Origin: Clostridiales bacterium
GTDB lineage: Bacteria; Bacillota; Clostridia; Oscillospirales; Oscillospiraceae
Length of the DNA stretch: 64,000 bases
Direction: 5' to 3'
Assembly: GCA_004554585.1 (NCBI GenBank)
Contig: SFLH01000016.1
Location: 3,525-67,524, forward strand
The position numbers were made by a program, and so were the translations under genes. The notes under the pieces are model-generated. The model saw only the letters and a program-made list of their open reading frames with translations, searched no databases and had not been told where the DNA came from. Below, one piece after another: positions 1-8,483 of the stretch (its first letter is position 1; every line of letters starts with the position of its first letter).

Positions 1-18
1 AGAATTTGGAGCACAGTT

Positions 19-654
19 ATGAATTATACGTCTGTTAACCTCAATGAATGGCGCAGAGGCAGCCTGTTTCAGTTTTATATTGATAAAATGCGAATCGTGA
101 TGAGTCTGACGGTGGATGTGGATGTGACCAACTTAAAAGCATATGCCAAGGCGCACCATCTTGATTTTTACCCTCTGATGGTGTGGGTCGTATCAAAAAT
201 TATCAATGCGCATGATGAGTTTAAGTACGGTTGGGATGCCGACGGCAATCTTATCCAATGGGAGGTTGTATCCCCTTCTTACACGGATTTTCATACGGAA
301 GATGAGAATTTCACCAAAATGGTCACAGAGTACTCAGATGACCTTCTTGAGTTCTGCGGCAGAATGGCGGCCGACAGAGAGCGATACAAAAATGATCGAG
401 CCCTTTTGGAGGATCAGCCCAAGAACTTCTTTGATGTCTCCTGCCTGCCATGGGTAAGATACGCGCACTTTGATGTTCATGTTTTTGACGAGGGAAAATT
501 TCTCGCTCCTGTGGTCACTTGGGGCAAATACGAACCAAAGGACGGGAAACTGATCATGCCGCTTACCATGAACATTCACCACGCAGTTGCAGACGGGTTC
601 CACCTTTCAAGATTTTTCAATGAAGTACAGGAATTGATGGATTCTTTGAGTTGA
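19..654 (+). CDS. Type A chloramphenicol acetyltransferase-like protein
   Basis: Predicted cytoplasmic acetyl-CoA-dependent O-acetyltransferase of the CatA family, which inactivates chloramphenicol by acetylation. The 211-residue length matches CAT trimers (about 210-220). The diagnostic HHAVADG motif lies near residues 187-193; the second His is the family's catalytic base and the Asp is structural. The N-terminal part also follows the CAT pattern (start like the family's NxxxxxLxxWxR, then an FYP segment). A GGAG ribosome site sits 7 bases before the ATG. The gene is AT-richer than the chromosomal genes from 1574 on and has an AT-rich neighbour, which suggests acquisition. Activity on chloramphenicol itself cannot be read from sequence; related CAT-fold proteins acetylate other alcohols. 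Confidence 0.85.
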   Translation: MNYTSVNLNEWRRGSLFQFYIDKMRIVMSLTVDVDVTNLKAYAKAHHLDFYPLMVWVVSKIINAHDEFKYGWDADGNLIQWEVVSPSYTDFHTEDENFTKMVTEYSDDLLEFCGRMAADRERYKNDRALLEDQPKNFFDVSCLPWVRYAHFDVHVFDEGKFLAPVVTWGKYEPKDGKLIMPLTMNIHHAVADGFHLSRFFNEVQELMDSLS

Positions 655-666
655 ACTGCTTCCTGT

Positions 667-694
667 TTGTCGGAGAGCCAGGCAAGGGTAAAAT
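667..694 (+). promoter_or_regulatory. Candidate sigma-A promoter of the HEAT-repeat gene
   Basis: TTGTCG, a 16-bp spacer and TAAAAT lie 32 bp before the next start codon. No terminator separates this site from the upstream acetyltransferase gene, so it could be an internal promoter. Confidence 0.4.
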
Positions 695-725
695 GCATTA
701 TTTTACTTTATAGGAGAAAATAAAG

Positions 726-1244
726 ATGACGATTACAGAAATCATGAACAACAAAGCATTAAAACGTTTGGAAAAGAGGCATTCCCTTGCTGAAGCAATT
801 ATCAATCGGGAATTTAATTTTTCAATGATTTTAGAGGCTTGTGAATCTTTGCCTGAAAAAAGCAGGTCACTTTTACTCGAAGCCGTTGAAGAAGTAAGTC
901 GCTTCAAAGCGTTTGCTTTAGAAGCAGATTATTTGGATTTGGCAGAAAAATATATTTTATCGTCTGATCATTCCTGCAAAAGGGAAGCTTCCAGAATTGT
1001 AGGGAATCTTGCAAACAAATTTCCAACGAAACTTGATAAAGCGATACCTGCTTTATTGCAAAATACAAAAAATGACGGAACCGTAATTAGATGGGCAAGC
1101 GCTTATGCATTATCTCGTATTATTGTCATTCCTCAATACGCTAAGAGCCCTTTATTTGAACAGCTTTCTGATTTGTGTGCAAAAGAAAATGAAAGTGGGG
1201 TAAAAAATCAATATATTAAGGCATTAAAAAAGCAGAAAAAATGA
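726..1244 (+). CDS. Small HEAT-repeat-like helical protein
   Basis: 172-residue soluble, helix-rich protein. The second half carries HEAT-like helix pairs, for example SCKREASRIVGNLANKF followed by an inter-helix turn and VIRWASAYALSRI, as in DNA-alkylation-repair-type or armadillo scaffolds. No catalytic motif, signal peptide or membrane segment is visible. The start is supported by AGGAG 9 bases upstream. The gene is AT-rich like the preceding acetyltransferase and is closed by a terminator, so the pair could be one acquired cassette. Function unknown; a protein-binding scaffold is the most that can be inferred. Confidence 0.75.
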   Translation: MTITEIMNNKALKRLEKRHSLAEAIINREFNFSMILEACESLPEKSRSLLLEAVEEVSRFKAFALEADYLDLAEKYILSSDHSCKREASRIVGNLANKFPTKLDKAIPALLQNTKNDGTVIRWASAYALSRIIVIPQYAKSPLFEQLSDLCAKENESGVKNQYIKALKKQKK

Positions 1245-1281
1245 GATGAGTTTTTGTCAATGATGGTTTAAACTACAAACT

Positions 1282-1326
1282 GACCGTTGATCTACACCGC
1301 AGTGTGAGAAATCAGCGGTCTTTTTT
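1282..1326 (+). terminator. Rho-independent terminator after the HEAT-repeat gene
   Basis: Ten-base arms GACCGTTGAT and ATCAGCGGTC (one G-U pair) with a 19-base loop, followed immediately by six T. Confidence 0.8.
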
Positions 1327-1357
1327 CTCCCCATTTTCAGAGAAGGAGGTCATTTTT

Positions 1358-1399
1358 ATGTTAGACAGGAAAGCGCTCGATCAACTCTGTTCAGAATAG
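1358..1399 (+). other. 13-codon open frame with strong ribosome site
   Basis: ATG at 1358 is preceded by AAGGAGG 7 bases upstream, but the frame stops after 13 codons (MLDRKALDQLCSE). The strong ribosome site with almost no coding sequence suggests a gene truncated at the boundary between AT-rich acquired DNA and GC-rich chromosome. A leader peptide is the alternative. Confidence 0.3.
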
Positions 1400-1415
1400 A
1401 AACCGGAAGGAACAA

Positions 1416-1445
1416 GGAACGGCATAACCGAAGCCATGCCGTTCC
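1416..1445. repeat. Perfect 10-bp inverted repeat
   Basis: GGAACGGCAT and ATGCCGTTCC flank a 10-base loop. It lies beyond the 3' end of the minus-strand coiled-coil gene, but the downstream T content is poor on both strands, so terminator function is doubtful. Confidence 0.45.
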
Positions 1446-1573
1446 TACAAAAAGCGAGATTACTTTCTTATGCCTCCCGAGCTTTTTCTTGGCCAGGGCC
1501 TTTTGGGCCAAAGGGAAAAACCGATTGTGCGGACAGGGGGGCGGCAGGGGAGGCACGTGCCTGTCGGCGCGGG

Positions 1574-2311
1574 TCAGAGGGGCAAGTCCTGCCCCAGCAG
1601 ATCGTTCACCGCCTCCTCCAAGCGGGCCCGGTTCTCCCGCACCTGAGCGGTCAGCTGCTCTGTCTGGGCGAGAAGGGTCTGCTGCTGCTGGATGGTTAGG
1701 TCGGCGGCGTCCTGGAGGGTCTGGACAAGAAAGATGGGCCGGGAAAGTTCCAGCTTTGCTGCCAGCGTCAGAGTGTACTTGGCCTGTTCCAGGGCGTCCT
1801 GCCCCTGGCTGCCCATTGCGGCCAGGGCCTGCAGCCATTGGCTTTCCTGGTCCAGTTGTTCTTCCAAGCGCGCGAGAAGTTGGCTTTGGGGCAGTCCTGC
1901 CGCCCGCAGGGCGGCCAGCCGCCGCTGGCGGACCGCGGCGAAGGACTCCTCACAGCCGGCCAGGTCGGCCAGCTCCCGCTCTGCCTGCATCAGCTGCCCC
2001 TGGACGTCGGCCAGTTCCCAGGAGGCTTTCTGATCGGCCTGACGGGCGTCGCGCAGGTCCTTGCGGGCCGCCTCTTGGCGAGCCTCCTTTCTGCCAGCGA
2101 TGGTAAACAGCAGCCCCATGGGCCCGCCGGACTCCAGCTGGGCCAATTCCTTTTCCGCCTGCTGGAGGGCCTGCTGCGTTTCCTTGGCGTGTACGGAAAG
2201 ACGGTCACATTGTTCCTGCAGGGTCGTACGGGCAGTTTCCAGCTCTTTTTTCCGGCGCACCTGCGCGCGCAGCCGCTGGAATTGGGTCAGATCGTTTCCA
2301 AACTGAGACAT
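1574..2311 (-). CDS. Coiled-coil protein of unknown function
   Basis: 245-residue protein dominated by heptad-rich Gln/Glu/Leu/Ala helices (residues about 10-65 and 80-240), interrupted by a Gly-rich hydrophobic patch, GGPMGLLFTIAGRKEAR, near residue 65. No signal peptide or recognised domain. The start was placed at the MSQFGND methionine because AAAGGAGG lies 6 bases before it; a longer in-frame extension lacks a ribosome site. It is separated from gdhA upstream by a terminator, so it is probably a single-gene unit. Not assigned to a family. Confidence 0.7.
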   Translation of the reverse strand: MSQFGNDLTQFQRLRAQVRRKKELETARTTLQEQCDRLSVHAKETQQALQQAEKELAQLESGGPMGLLFTIAGRKEARQEAARKDLRDARQADQKASWELADVQGQLMQAERELADLAGCEESFAAVRQRRLAALRAAGLPQSQLLARLEEQLDQESQWLQALAAMGSQGQDALEQAKYTLTLAAKLELSRPIFLVQTLQDAADLTIQQQQTLLAQTEQLTAQVRENRARLEEAVNDLLGQDLPL

Positions 2312-2344
2312 GGGGGCCTCCTTTCTTGGTGGCAGCGGAGAAGG

Positions 2345-2381
2345 AAAAACGGGGCTTGCCAAATGGCAAGCCCCGTTTTTT
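2345..2381 (-). terminator. Bidirectional terminator after gdhA
   Basis: ACGGGGCTTGCC and GGCAAGCCCCGT form a 12-bp perfect stem around AAAT, with five A on one side and six T on the other, so it can stop transcription in both directions. Confidence 0.9.
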
Positions 2382-2408
2382 GGTTGTGTTGAAAGAGGGG
2401 AACCTCAA

Positions 2409-3758
2409 TTAGAAGATGCCCTGCTCCATCATAGCCTCAGCAACCTTCTTGAAGCCAGCGATGTTGGCGCCAGCGACCAGGTTGTAGCCCAGGCCATACT
2501 CCTCAGCAGCCTCAGCAGAGACTCTGTGGATGGTCTCCATCATCTTCTTCAGCTGGCCATCGACCTCTTCGACGGTCCAGGACAGACGCTCGGAGTTCTG
2601 GGACATCTCCATGGCGGACACGCCCACGCCGCCGGCGTTAACAGCCTTGGAAGGAGCGACGATCATGTGCTTCTGCTGCATCAGGAAAGCCAGAGCGTCG
2701 TTGGTGGTGGGCATGTTAGCGACCTCGATGTAGTACTTAGCGCCGCACTCAGCGATCTTCTTGGCCTGCTCCATGTTGACGTCGTTCTGCATAGCGGAGG
2801 GCATGATGATGTCAGCCTTCACGCCCCAGGGCTTCTGGCCGGGGAAGAACTCCACGCCGAACTTGTCAGCATAATCCTTAACCACGTTACGGCCGGAAGC
2901 ACGCATCTCCAGCAGGTACTCGACCTTCTCGTCGGTGGACACGCCGTCGGGATCGTAGACATAGCCGTCGGGGCCGGACAGGGTGATGACCTTAGCGCCC
3001 AGTTCCTTGGCCTTCTTGCAGATGCCCCAGGTCACGTTGCCGAAACCAGCAGCAGCGATGGTCTTGCCCTTGATGTCCTCGCCCTCGTGCTTGAGGACCT
3101 CAACCAGATAATACACAGCACCGTAACCGGTAGCCTCGGGACGAGCCAGGGAGCCGCCATAGGACAGGCCCTTGCCGGTGAGCACGCCGTTCTCGAAGAC
3201 GCCCTTCAGGCGGCGATACTGACCATACAGATAGCCGATCTCACGGCCGCCCACGCCCATGTCGCCAGCGGGAACGTCGATGTCGGGCCCGATGTAACGA
3301 TACAGAGCAGTCATGAAGCTCTGGCAGAAACGCATGATCTCAGCGTCGGACTTGCCGGCGGGATCGAAGTCAGCGCCGCCCTTGCCGCCGCCGATGGGCA
3401 GACCGGTCAGGGAGTTCTTGAAGATCTGCTCGAAGCCCAGGAACTTCACGATGCCGGGATACACGTTGGGCTGGAAGCGCAGGCCGCCCTTGTAGGGGCC
3501 AAGAGCGCCGTTGAACTGGCAGCGATAACCAATGTTGGTGTGGGTCTTGCCAGCGTCGTCGGTCCAGACAACACGGAAGGTGAACATACGCTCAGGCTCG
3601 ACCATACGGCCCAGCAGGTCAACGGCCTCGTACTCGGGGTGAGCGGAGACGACGGGGTCCAGAGAGCTCAGGACTTCTTCCACGGTCTGCACGAACTCGG
3701 GCTCGCTGCCGTGCTTCTTCTTAACGGTTTCAATAACGCTTTCAATGTAAGCATTCAT
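2409..3758 (-). CDS. gdhA: NADP-type glutamate dehydrogenase
   Basis: Hexameric glutamate dehydrogenase of 449 residues, interconverting 2-oxoglutarate plus ammonia and glutamate in the cytoplasm; in gut Clostridia it serves ammonia assimilation or amino-acid fermentation. Seen: the substrate-binding segment GPYKGGLRF, the catalytic-lysine region GGGKGGADFDP, the PAGDMGVGGREIGY segment and a Rossmann motif, AAAGFGNVTWG, in the C-terminal half. The start was set at MNAYIES, which has GAAGGAGCC 7 bases before it. The upstream promoter and the terminator at 2345 make it monocistronic. Cofactor preference is inferred from overall similarity to the NADP-type enzymes. Confidence 0.95.
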   Translation of the reverse strand: MNAYIESVIETVKKKHGSEPEFVQTVEEVLSSLDPVVSAHPEYEAVDLLGRMVEPERMFTFRVVWTDDAGKTHTNIGYRCQFNGALGPYKGGLRFQPNVYPGIVKFLGFEQIFKNSLTGLPIGGGKGGADFDPAGKSDAEIMRFCQSFMTALYRYIGPDIDVPAGDMGVGGREIGYLYGQYRRLKGVFENGVLTGKGLSYGGSLARPEATGYGAVYYLVEVLKHEGEDIKGKTIAAAGFGNVTWGICKKAKELGAKVITLSGPDGYVYDPDGVSTDEKVEYLLEMRASGRNVVKDYADKFGVEFFPGQKPWGVKADIIMPSAMQNDVNMEQAKKIAECGAKYYIEVANMPTTNDALAFLMQQKHMIVAPSKAVNAGGVGVSAMEMSQNSERLSWTVEEVDGQLKKMMETIHRVSAEAAEEYGLGYNLVAGANIAGFKKVAEAMMEQGIF

Positions 3759-3870
3759 GATAGTTTGGCTCCTTCGTTGATAATTTATTTTTACCTGGCG
3801 GCCCAGGCGAAAATACAAGGATACTTGCAATGGGCAGGCCCCACGGGCCCACACCACGTTTGCAACTGAA

Positions 3871-3899
3871 AGTATAGCACGTCACCCCTGTAAATGCAA
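3871..3899 (-). promoter_or_regulatory. Sigma-A promoter of gdhA
   Basis: On the minus strand TTGCAT, a 17-bp spacer and TATACT. It leaves a leader of roughly 105 bases before the gdhA start, in which only weak hairpins are visible. Confidence 0.65.
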
Positions 3900-3991
3900 C
3901 AATTATTTTCAAAAAATTCCGATAAAATTTGCGCCATCCCACAAAATTCTCAGGGGACCTTTGGAATGAAAGACAGAAAGGGGCAAATTGC

Positions 3992-4022
3992 AAAAGACGC
4001 CGAAATTGCATCGGCGTCTTTT
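3992..4022 (-). terminator. Terminator after the ECF S-component gene
   Basis: AAAAGACGCCGA and TCGGCGTCTTTT form a 12-bp stem with a 7-base loop. It is symmetrical and can act in both directions. Together with the gdhA promoter it accounts for the 300-bp gap between the two genes. Confidence 0.85.
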
Positions 4023-4058
4023 GGGGAGGGGCAAGCAGATATGGGGGCGAAAATGGCC

Positions 4059-4607
4059 TTACTTCCGCAAGATGGTGTGGCTGGCGGCCAGCCGCAGGGG
4101 CTCGATGACGATGAGGGTGATGATGGCTGCGGCCCCCACTTGAATCAAATTGCCCGGGATGGAGGTCAGGGGGACCACCCAGTTGCCGTAGATGACGGCC
4201 TCGGCCAGATAGTACCCGCCGATCTTGATGATGCAGGCCAGCACCAGGGCCAGCAGGTAGAAGGGGAAGGTCTTGTGCTTCTCCGTCACGGCCCCTACCA
4301 CCAGACCCATGCACCCTACGATGACAAGGGTGAAGGGGGCCCAGAGGGTCCAGCCGGAGAAGAGGTCGAACAGCGCCATGCCCACCCCGCCGGCGATCAT
4401 CCCTGTGCGCTTGCCAAAGAGGATGGCGGCCACGAACAGGGGCACATTGCCCAGGTGGATCAGCCCGCCGTTGGGGGCGAAGGGCAGGCGGATGTTGACC
4501 ACGGCGGTGAAGACATACACCAGCACCAGGCACACGGCGGTGATGGCCAGGGACTTCACCCGGGCAGAGGTGGACGAGGATGTTTGTGTGGCGGTTTTGA
4601 CGGACAT
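4059..4607 (-). CDS. ECF transporter substrate-binding (S) component
   Basis: 182-residue integral membrane protein with about six hydrophobic segments after a short Ser/Thr-rich cytoplasmic tail. The order of motifs (PNGGLIHLGNVPLF, FGKRTGMIAGGVGMALFDL, a GNWVVPLTSIPGNL segment near the C-terminus) is that of the ECF-type vitamin S components related to riboflavin-type transporters. S components bind one micronutrient and share an EcfA/A'/T energising module, which is not in this window. The substrate cannot be read from the sequence. The start is supported by AAAGGAGG 8 bases upstream. No riboswitch fits in the short leader. Confidence 0.8.
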   Translation of the reverse strand: MSVKTATQTSSSTSARVKSLAITAVCLVLVYVFTAVVNIRLPFAPNGGLIHLGNVPLFVAAILFGKRTGMIAGGVGMALFDLFSGWTLWAPFTLVIVGCMGLVVGAVTEKHKTFPFYLLALVLACIIKIGGYYLAEAVIYGNWVVPLTSIPGNLIQVGAAAIITLIVIEPLRLAASHTILRK

Positions 4608-4754
4608 GACGGGAACGCCTCCTTTTGGCTGTTTTTTGAACTGCCCCTACGATAGCATAGAACTGACCTTGCGCAAATTGCCAAAACAAAAGTTTTTGAT
4701 ATGGCCAGGGTGCGGGCCGTGGGAGCCGCCGGGCAGGCCAGATGGCTCATCTGG

Positions 4755-4783
4755 TTGTCATCTGGCCTGCTTTCTGGTATGAT
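4755..4783 (+). promoter_or_regulatory. Sigma-A promoter of the decarboxylase operon
   Basis: TTGTCA, a 17-bp spacer and TATGAT on the plus strand, in the divergent region between the S component and the decarboxylase. It gives a leader of about 60 bases. Confidence 0.75.
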
Positions 4784-4850
4784 GGAGGACACTGACATCC
4801 ATAACACAGCCGCCGCCCCCTGCCGGGCGGCGCGGGAGGAGGCGCTGCTC

Positions 4851-6314
4851 ATGTCAAACCAGGTCTCCCGCTCCCTGCTGGAGCGGCTGGAGGAGCACCA
4901 CCGGGAGGGGTATCTCTCCCTGCACATGCCAGGGCACAAGGAGAACGAGGCCCTGGCGCCCTATCTGGCCCGGTTGGGGGCGGGGCTGGACATCACGGAA
5001 CTGCCCGGCTTTGACGACCTGCACGATGCCGGAGGCATATTAAAGGAATCCATGGACCGGGCCGCCGCCCTGTGGGGCAGCCGGAAGAGCTATTTTCAGG
5101 TCAACGGCAGCACCGGCGGTCTGTTAGCCGCCGTCCGGGCGGCCACCCGCCGGGGGGACAAGGTCCTTCTGGCCCGCCACTGCCACAAGGCCATCTACCA
5201 CGCTGTGGAGGTCTGCGGCCTGGAGCCGGTCTTTCTCCTGCCGCCGGTGGAGCCCACCTTTGGCCTGGCCGGCTCCGTGACCCCCCAGCAGGTGGAGGAG
5301 GCCCTGGCGGAGCACCCTGAGGTGAAGCTGGTGGTCTATCCCAGCCCCACCTACGACGGGGTGATCAGCGACACGGCGGGCATCTGTGCCGTGGCCCACG
5401 CCCGGGGGGTTCCCGTCCTGGTGGATGAGGCCCACGGGGCCCATCTGGGCTTCCACCCCGCCTTCCCTCCTGGGGCTATGACCCAGGGAGCGGACCTGGC
5501 GGTGGCCAGCCTGCACAAGATGCTCCCCAGCCTCACCCAGACGGCCATCCTCCACGCCAGCGGCCGGCTGGTGCCCATCCCCCAGGTGGCCCGGCAGACG
5601 GGCATTTTCCAGTCCAGCAGTCCCTCCTACCTGCTCATGGCCTCCATGGACAGCTGCGTGCGGCTGCTGGAGGAGCGGGGTGAGGAACTCTTCTCGGCCT
5701 GGCACCGGCGGCTGGCGGAATTGGACGAGAGGCTCAAAGACCTCAAGTACCTGCGCTGTCCCGGCCACGGGGCGGAGGTGGGGGCGTGCTACCCCGGCAT
5801 CTTCGCCTTAGACCCGGCCAAGATCCTCATCTCCACCCGAAACAGCGCCCTGACCGGGGTGGAGCTGATGGGCCGCCTGCGGGAGGAGTACCACATTGAA
5901 TTGGAGATGGCCCTGGGCCACTACGCCGTGGCCATGACCGGCCTGGGCACCGACGACGCCATGCCCGCCCGCCTGGCCGAAGCCCTGCTGGCCCTGGACC
6001 AGGCCGCCGGCCCCTGCCAGGAGGAACCCGCTGCCCCGTCTGCGCCCTATGTCCTGCCTCCCCGCTGCCTGTCCATGGAGGAGGCCGCCCAGGCCCCCGG
6101 GGGCCTGACTTTCCTCTACGACGGCATGGGGAAGGTGTGCGGGGAATATCTCTGGGCCTATCCCCCCGGCATCCCCCTCATCACCCCCGGCGAGGAGATC
6201 ACCTCCGCCGTGGTGGAGGCGGTGGAGGACCTCTACCGGGCGGGCGTCCGCCTCATTGGCACCCGGGGCAAGCCGCCCTTTACTACCTTTGCATTGGGGG
6301 ATCAAGACGGATGA
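4851..6314 (+). CDS. Orn/Lys/Arg decarboxylase, short (YaaO/SpeA-like) type
   Basis: 487-residue PLP-dependent fold-I decarboxylase that removes the alpha-carboxylate of lysine, arginine or ornithine to give a polyamine precursor. Seen: HMPGHKEN near residue 26, the substrate/PLP region NGSTGG, VDEAHGAHLGFHP, and the PLP-lysine segment SLHKMLPSLTQ with Lys223. It lacks the N-terminal receiver-like domain of the large enterobacterial inducible enzymes. The start was chosen at MSNQVSR, which has GGGAGGAGG 9 bases before it. Its stop overlaps the next start (ATGA), so the following membrane protein is translationally coupled. The exact substrate is unknown. Confidence 0.85.
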   Translation: MSNQVSRSLLERLEEHHREGYLSLHMPGHKENEALAPYLARLGAGLDITELPGFDDLHDAGGILKESMDRAAALWGSRKSYFQVNGSTGGLLAAVRAATRRGDKVLLARHCHKAIYHAVEVCGLEPVFLLPPVEPTFGLAGSVTPQQVEEALAEHPEVKLVVYPSPTYDGVISDTAGICAVAHARGVPVLVDEAHGAHLGFHPAFPPGAMTQGADLAVASLHKMLPSLTQTAILHASGRLVPIPQVARQTGIFQSSSPSYLLMASMDSCVRLLEERGEELFSAWHRRLAELDERLKDLKYLRCPGHGAEVGACYPGIFALDPAKILISTRNSALTGVELMGRLREEYHIELEMALGHYAVAMTGLGTDDAMPARLAEALLALDQAAGPCQEEPAAPSAPYVLPPRCLSMEEAAQAPGGLTFLYDGMGKVCGEYLWAYPPGIPLITPGEEITSAVVEAVEDLYRAGVRLIGTRGKPPFTTFALGDQDG

Positions 6315-6781
6315 GAGAGAGTTCCATGGGGGCACGCGCTCCCCGCTTTCACGTGAAAAACCGGACCCTCACCGCCATCGCCGGCACCGTCTGGCTGCTG
6401 GCGGGAGGGAACGTGGCTCGGCTGGGCTTTCAGGCTTACAGGAGCCTGGGGCGGATCACCCTGGTCCACCCCCTGCTGTCTCTGGTGGTCTTTGGGGCCT
6501 TTGGGAGCATGTTTTTCCGGCTGACCCAGAAGCACATCCGGCGCATTCGCAGCCACAGTCTGCCCACCCAGCCCTTCTGGTGCTTCTTTGACAAAAAGGC
6601 CTACCTCATCATGGCCTGCATGATGGGCGGGGGCATCGGCCTGCGGTACTCCGGCCTGGTGCCCGAGGTTTTCATCGCCGTTTTTTACTCCGGCCTGGGC
6701 TGCGCCCTGGCCCTGGCGGGGGTGCTCTTCTGGCGGGACTTCTTCCGGGCCGACTGGACCTGGGAAACCCCAGCGGCCTGA
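6311..6781 (+). CDS. Small membrane protein coupled to the decarboxylase
   Basis: 156 residues with four hydrophobic segments (about residues 20-38, 48-65, 96-112 and 118-140) separated by basic loops such as RLTQKHIRRIR. No known transporter signature is recognised. The ATG overlaps the decarboxylase stop by the ATGA arrangement, so it is almost certainly in the same operon; a role in polyamine or substrate movement is a guess from that context only. Confidence 0.65.
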   Translation: MRESSMGARAPRFHVKNRTLTAIAGTVWLLAGGNVARLGFQAYRSLGRITLVHPLLSLVVFGAFGSMFFRLTQKHIRRIRSHSLPTQPFWCFFDKKAYLIMACMMGGGIGLRYSGLVPEVFIAVFYSGLGCALALAGVLFWRDFFRADWTWETPAA

Positions 6782-6850
6782 CCCGCCCTTGGGGGCGGAA
6801 GGTCTCCGCCTCCGCTGTGCTTGTGCTTATTATTATAGGAGGAATGTAAT

Positions 6851-7384
6851 ATGAAGATTGTTGTCATCACCGGCAGCCCCCACCGCCACGGCACCTCGGC
6901 TCTACTGGCTGAGCGGTTTATCCAGGGGGCCCAGGAGGCCGGCCACGAAGTCTTCCGCTTTGATGCCGCCTTTGCAGATCTGCACCCATGTCTTGGCTGC
7001 CGGAAGTGCCGTACCACCGACCAGGGCTGCGTGTACAAGGACGACATGGAGCAGCTCAACCCCCACCTGCTGGCGGCCGACCTGGTGGCCTTCGTCTCCC
7101 CCATCTACTACTACGACTGGACCGCCCAGCTGAAAACCGCCATCGACCGCTTTTACGCCAACAGCCCCGCCTTGCGGGTGCCCAAAAAGACCGCCTTGCT
7201 GCTGACCATGGAGGACGACACCATGGCCTCCGCCGCCGGGGCCATCCTCTCCTACGAGGGCATGACCAACTTCCTCCACTGGGAGCGGGTGGGGGTTCTC
7301 TCCGCCCTGGACTGCCTGGACCTGGAGGCCATGGCCAAGACCGACTATCCCCAGCAGGCCTACCAGCTGGGCAAATCCCTCTGA
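6851..7384 (+). CDS. NADPH-dependent FMN reductase / iron-sulfur flavoprotein-like
   Basis: 177-residue flavodoxin-fold protein. The N-terminal ITGSPHRHGTSA loop is the FMN-phosphate loop of the family, and CLGCRKC near residue 49 is the compact cysteine motif that binds a [4Fe-4S] cluster in iron-sulfur flavoproteins; a further Cys follows at GCVYKDD. SPIYYYDWTAQLK matches the conserved flavin-contact segment. Expected to move electrons between NAD(P)H or ferredoxin and small acceptors in the cytoplasm. AGGAGG sits 7 bases before the ATG, and a strong terminator follows, so it ends the decarboxylase transcription unit or stands alone. Confidence 0.85.
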   Translation: MKIVVITGSPHRHGTSALLAERFIQGAQEAGHEVFRFDAAFADLHPCLGCRKCRTTDQGCVYKDDMEQLNPHLLAADLVAFVSPIYYYDWTAQLKTAIDRFYANSPALRVPKKTALLLTMEDDTMASAAGAILSYEGMTNFLHWERVGVLSALDCLDLEAMAKTDYPQQAYQLGKSL

Positions 7385-7403
7385 GCGGCCGCCTATCCAA
7401 CCG

Positions 7404-7444
7404 AAAAGACCCGCCGGACCAAACCAGGTCCGGCGGGTCTTTTT
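7404..7444 (+). terminator. Bidirectional terminator after the flavoprotein gene
   Basis: AAAAGACCCGCCGGACC pairs perfectly with GGTCCGGCGGGTCTTTT around a 6-base loop. Confidence 0.9.
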
Positions 7445-7532
7445 CGTGGCGCCAAGGCAGGGGAGAAAGACCGGCAGCCCTTGCCGCTCAAGGACTTTCC
7501 CAACGGTCGAGCGGGAAATGGGGAGAAACCCA

Positions 7533-7561
7533 TTGACATCTTCGCAGGGGCGGTCTACAAT
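7533..7561 (+). promoter_or_regulatory. Near-consensus sigma-A promoter of the papain-like gene
   Basis: TTGACA, 17 bp, TACAAT, about 70 bp before the start codon. Confidence 0.85.
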
Positions 7562-7630
7562 GGCGTTGTGTATGATTGTGCGATGCAAATAATACAATAA
7601 TACACGATGCGAGAAAGGATGGTGTGCGGT

Positions 7631-8449
7631 ATGCATGGCAGCAAAGGAACAGAAAGGGTGCCCTGGTATCTTCGCCCCCTGTGGGCCCTGCTGGCCCTGG
7701 GGGTGCTGTGTGTGGTGTGGGGCATGTACGGCAGGGCCAGGGTGAGGGGCCGTCTGGCCGAAGCCCGCCAGGCCCGGCAGGTGGCCGCCCACGGCTGTGC
7801 CCTGGCCCTGGGCCGGGATTTGACCAGGCACAACTGCTTTCGCTACTGCAACCGGCGCAGCCTGTCCCCCGATTACTTTGCGCGCGCGGCGGCAACCCTG
7901 TCCGACGGCTATGTTTACCTGGCCTTTGCCCGGTCCAACAGCCCGGCGGGGGAGGTCATCGGCCTGTTCACCCAGCGGACGTACAACCACGTCTCCCTGG
8001 CCTTTGACCGGGACCTGCGCACCCTGGTCAGCTATAACGGCGGCGGACGAGGGGGTGCCCCCGGCCTGAACCCCGAGACCCTTTGGGAGCTGGCCGGCCG
8101 CCCGGGGGCCGCGGTGCGGGTCTACCGCCTGGCGGCCACCCGGGACCAAAAACAGATCATGCTCCGCCGCCTGGGGAAGATCAACCAGGAGGGCAGCGCC
8201 TACAATCTGCTGGGGCTGGCGGTTCCCTACGCCCGGCAGCCCAACATCATGTTCTGCTCTCAGTTTGTCTACCGGCTGCTGCGGCTGGCCGGCTTGATCT
8301 ATTTCCACAAAGATCCCTTTCACGTCCGACCCACGGATTTTGTGGAGTGGGACGACCAGGGGCGCTTGGAATTTGTGGCCGAGTATGCCTGGGACGGCCG
8401 GGGCCTGCGCCAGACCCTACCCGCCCGCCCGGGCCTGCCCGCCGGCTGA
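7631..8449 (+). CDS. Membrane-anchored permuted papain-like (YiiX/NlpC-P60-like) hydrolase
   Basis: 272-residue protein with one N-terminal membrane segment (about residues 16-32) and an external domain. The order is His first, Cys later: NHVSLAFD with His120 and MFCSQFVYRLL with Cys209, the circularly permuted NlpC/P60 arrangement seen in YiiX-type enzymes, which are thought to cut amide or lipid-amide bonds at the envelope. The start was taken at MHGSKG because GAAAGG lies 10-15 bases upstream; earlier in-frame ATGs at 7607 and 7619 have no properly spaced site. Transcribed alone from a near-consensus promoter. Substrate unknown. Confidence 0.75.
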   Translation: MHGSKGTERVPWYLRPLWALLALGVLCVVWGMYGRARVRGRLAEARQARQVAAHGCALALGRDLTRHNCFRYCNRRSLSPDYFARAAATLSDGYVYLAFARSNSPAGEVIGLFTQRTYNHVSLAFDRDLRTLVSYNGGGRGGAPGLNPETLWELAGRPGAAVRVYRLAATRDQKQIMLRRLGKINQEGSAYNLLGLAVPYARQPNIMFCSQFVYRLLRLAGLIYFHKDPFHVRPTDFVEWDDQGRLEFVAEYAWDGRGLRQTLPARPGLPAG

Positions 8450-8483
8450 ACCAGCTGGCCTCCGCTCTTCCACTAAAAATTTA

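Noticed and set aside
2310..3869. 519-codon open frame on the plus strand opposite gdhA
   Set aside because: It is an antisense shadow of a well-supported gdhA; the product is low-complexity Gly/Leu/Val/His-rich and resembles nothing.
4608..4750. Possible vitamin riboswitch before the ECF S-component gene
   Set aside because: The leader between the likely promoter and the start codon is too short and lacks recognisable conserved riboswitch segments.
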